Positions 62,891 through 64,000 of a stretch of 64,000 nucleotides of DNA are shown here, in pieces. The position numbers and the translations under genes were made by a program. The notes under the pieces were generated by a model. The model was not told where the DNA came from. It did not search any database and worked only from the letters and a program-made list of their open reading frames with translations. The stretch covers positions 62,001 to 126,000 of the forward strand of contig NZ_JACVUP010000014.1 of assembly GCF_016625195.1 (NCBI RefSeq), in the 5' to 3' direction. The stretch is from Erwinia sp. S63. GTDB lineage: Bacteria; Pseudomonadota; Gammaproteobacteria; Enterobacterales; Enterobacteriaceae. How positions within the stretch are numbered: the first letter of the stretch is position 1; the number at the start of each line of letters is the position of its first letter.

Positions 62891-62958
62891 AGGCTTTACC
62901 TGCAAAATTGTCTGCGTGGGCGCCCGGTTGGGACGCCCGTGCAAATAGCTTGAAACGA

Positions 62959-63441
62959 TTAAGACGCGGTGTTGGTTTTGATGTTCCAGCCGAAGGTGGT
63001 ATCGGCACCGGCGGCACCGTCTTCGGACTGCTGGGTGTAGATCTCTTCCACCTGCGCGGCCTGGAACGAGTACTCGATGCCCACGGTGTCGTCATCACGT
63101 GAACCGGTGAACTGCACGCTGGTGACCAGCACTTCGGTCAGGTTGATTTTGTTGTAGATGATCTGTGAGCCACCGGCTTTGGTGACATGGAACTCCAGGG
63201 TAGGGATATGCTTACCGTTGGAGCAATACAGCATCAGCGTTGGCGTGGCTTTGTCGATACGGGCATGCACGTGCAGATCCTGATAATTCACTTTACCTGC
63301 ACCGCCGCCGCCGCCCACGCTCATGTTGTTTGGCTGGTTGGCACCCCAGTTGAAAGAGAGAATGTCGATCCAGCCGGTATGCGCCGAGTCTTTAGATTCA
63401 CCTTCAACGCCTTCTGGCTTCAGATACATTGCGATGGTCAT
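62959..63441 (-). CDS. hcp: Hcp (TssD) T6SS inner tube protein
   Basis: A 160-residue tube subunit. MTIAMYLKPEGVEGESKD starts the conserved domain, GWIDILSFNWGANQP is the typical hexamer strand, and a Gly-rich loop (VGGGGGAGKVNYQDLHV) follows; EVLVTSVQFTGSRDDDT is also conserved. AAGGAG precedes the ATG. Hcp forms the secreted tube and can carry small effectors inside. It lies between tssC and tagH in the operon. Confidence 0.95.
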   Translation of the reverse strand: MTIAMYLKPEGVEGESKDSAHTGWIDILSFNWGANQPNNMSVGGGGGAGKVNYQDLHVHARIDKATPTLMLYCSNGKHIPTLEFHVTKAGGSQIIYNKINLTEVLVTSVQFTGSRDDDTVGIEYSFQAAQVEEIYTQQSEDGAAGADTTFGWNIKTNTAS

Positions 63442-63505
63442 GCGGGTCGAACTCCTTTAGTCATTTTCAAGCAAAAAATGGGCGGTAAACTGCGCCCAGA
63501 GGGTT

Positions 63506-64000
63506 TTACCCTTGCTGTTGTTTCAGCGAAGGTAATTTCGAAACCAGACGCAGTGATACCGTCAGGCCTTCAAGTTGGTAATGCGGACGCAGGAAGAACT
63601 TGGCAGCGTAGTAGCCCGGATTGTCCTCCTGCTCTTCCACGGTGACGCGAGCGTCAGCCAGTGGCTTACGCGCTTTGGTTTCCTGCGTGGAGTTAACCGG
63701 GTCGCCATCGACGTAGCGGATAATCCACGAGTTGAGCCAGCGCTCCATGTCGGCACGCTCCTGGAAGGAACCGATCTTGTCGCGCACGATGCACTTCAGG
63801 TAATGGGCGAAGCGGCAGCAGGCGAACAGGTACGGCAGGCGCGCCGCCAGTTGCGCATTGGCGGCGGCATCGGCATCGTAATAATCTTCGGGCTTTTGCA
63901 GCGATTGCGCGCCGATAAAGGCGGCAAAATCGGAGTTCTTGCGATGCACCAGTGGAATGAAACCGTTCTTCGCCAGTTCCGCTTCACGGCGATCGCTGAT
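63506..64000 (-). CDS. tssC: T6SS sheath large subunit TssC, C-terminal part (5' end beyond the window)
   Basis: The last 164 residues of TssC (VipB/ImpD). The open frame runs off the right edge, so the gene is truncated by the window, not broken. Visible segments match the family C-terminus: ELAKNGFIPLVHRKNSDFAAF, SLQKPEDYYDADAAANAQL, LPYLFACCRFAHYLKCIVRDK and YYAAKFFLRPHYQLEGL. It forms the contractile sheath with TssB. Downstream is hcp, 64 bp away. Confidence 0.95.
   Translation of the reverse strand: MSDRREAELAKNGFIPLVHRKNSDFAAFIGAQSLQKPEDYYDADAAANAQLAARLPYLFACCRFAHYLKCIVRDKIGSFQERADMERWLNSWIIRYVDGDPVNSTQETKARKPLADARVTVEEQEDNPGYYAAKFFLRPHYQLEGLTVSLRLVSKLPSLKQQQG

Noticed and set aside
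1..64000. tRNA, rRNA, insertion sequence or prophage
   Set aside because: I saw no cloverleaf-like sequence, rRNA stretch, transposase, integrase or phage structural gene in the window.

Overview
This window looks like chromosome from a plant- or environment-associated member of the Enterobacterales, most likely Erwiniaceae (Pantoea or a close relative). I base this on gene content: an scsABCD operon, uxuAB/uxaC/uxuR hexuronate genes, KdgR-type and UxuR-type operators, a membrane PQQ glucose dehydrogenase, and a type VI secretion (T6SS) cluster with PpkA, PppA and TagH. The genus is inferred. No rRNA, tRNA, CRISPR array, insertion sequence or prophage was seen.

Layout. 0-6 kb: two oxidoreductases, then the suppressor-of-copper-sensitivity operon scsABCD (periplasmic thiol chemistry). 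6-13.7 kb: a sugar-acid module with a KdgF-like cupin, an RpiB/LacAB-type isomerase, a dipeptide-type ABC transporter and an enolase-superfamily enzyme. Its two control regions carry near-identical KdgR-type boxes, so it is probably for uptake and breakdown of uronate-containing plant oligomers. 13.9-16.9 kb: a Fur box leading into an orphan metal/siderophore-type binding protein, a DUF2231-like membrane protein and a lipoprotein PQQ sugar dehydrogenase.

16.9-17.4 kb: the most unusual locus. A LexA box, a 29-residue hydrophobic peptide gene, and a divergent small RNA with a consensus-like promoter and a terminator. The RNA can pair over 18 nt with the leader of the peptide mRNA. This is the architecture of the E. 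coli tisB/istR SOS toxin-antitoxin system, with a different sequence and no existing annotation.

17.5-28 kb: an aminotransferase, then uxuR, uxaC, uxuB, uxuA (reverse strand) and, divergently, an ExuT-like transporter plus a GH31 glucosidase, with two UxuR/ExuR-like operators in between. 28-40 kb: Nudix hydrolase, two LysR regulators, an old-yellow-enzyme reductase, MFS transporters, a hexapeptide acetyltransferase, a class II Fic protein bracketed by two 46-bp dyads, and a sulfonate-type binding protein with an LLM flavin monooxygenase. 40-47 kb: gcd, a catalase and several small housekeeping or unknown genes. 47-50.3 kb: a TonB-dependent receptor with a YncE-like beta-propeller.

50.6-64 kb: a lysozyme-like protein and a secreted partner protein (probable T6SS effector and immunity pair), then the reverse-strand T6SS operon, read 64 to 51.8 kb: tssC (cut by the window edge), hcp, tagH (FHA), pppA, an unknown exported protein, tssE, tssF, tssG, tssH/clpV and ppkA. 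The TagH-PppA-PpkA set suggests control by threonine phosphorylation. The core genes tssA, tssB, tssJKLM and vgrG are not in the window and presumably lie beyond its right edge.
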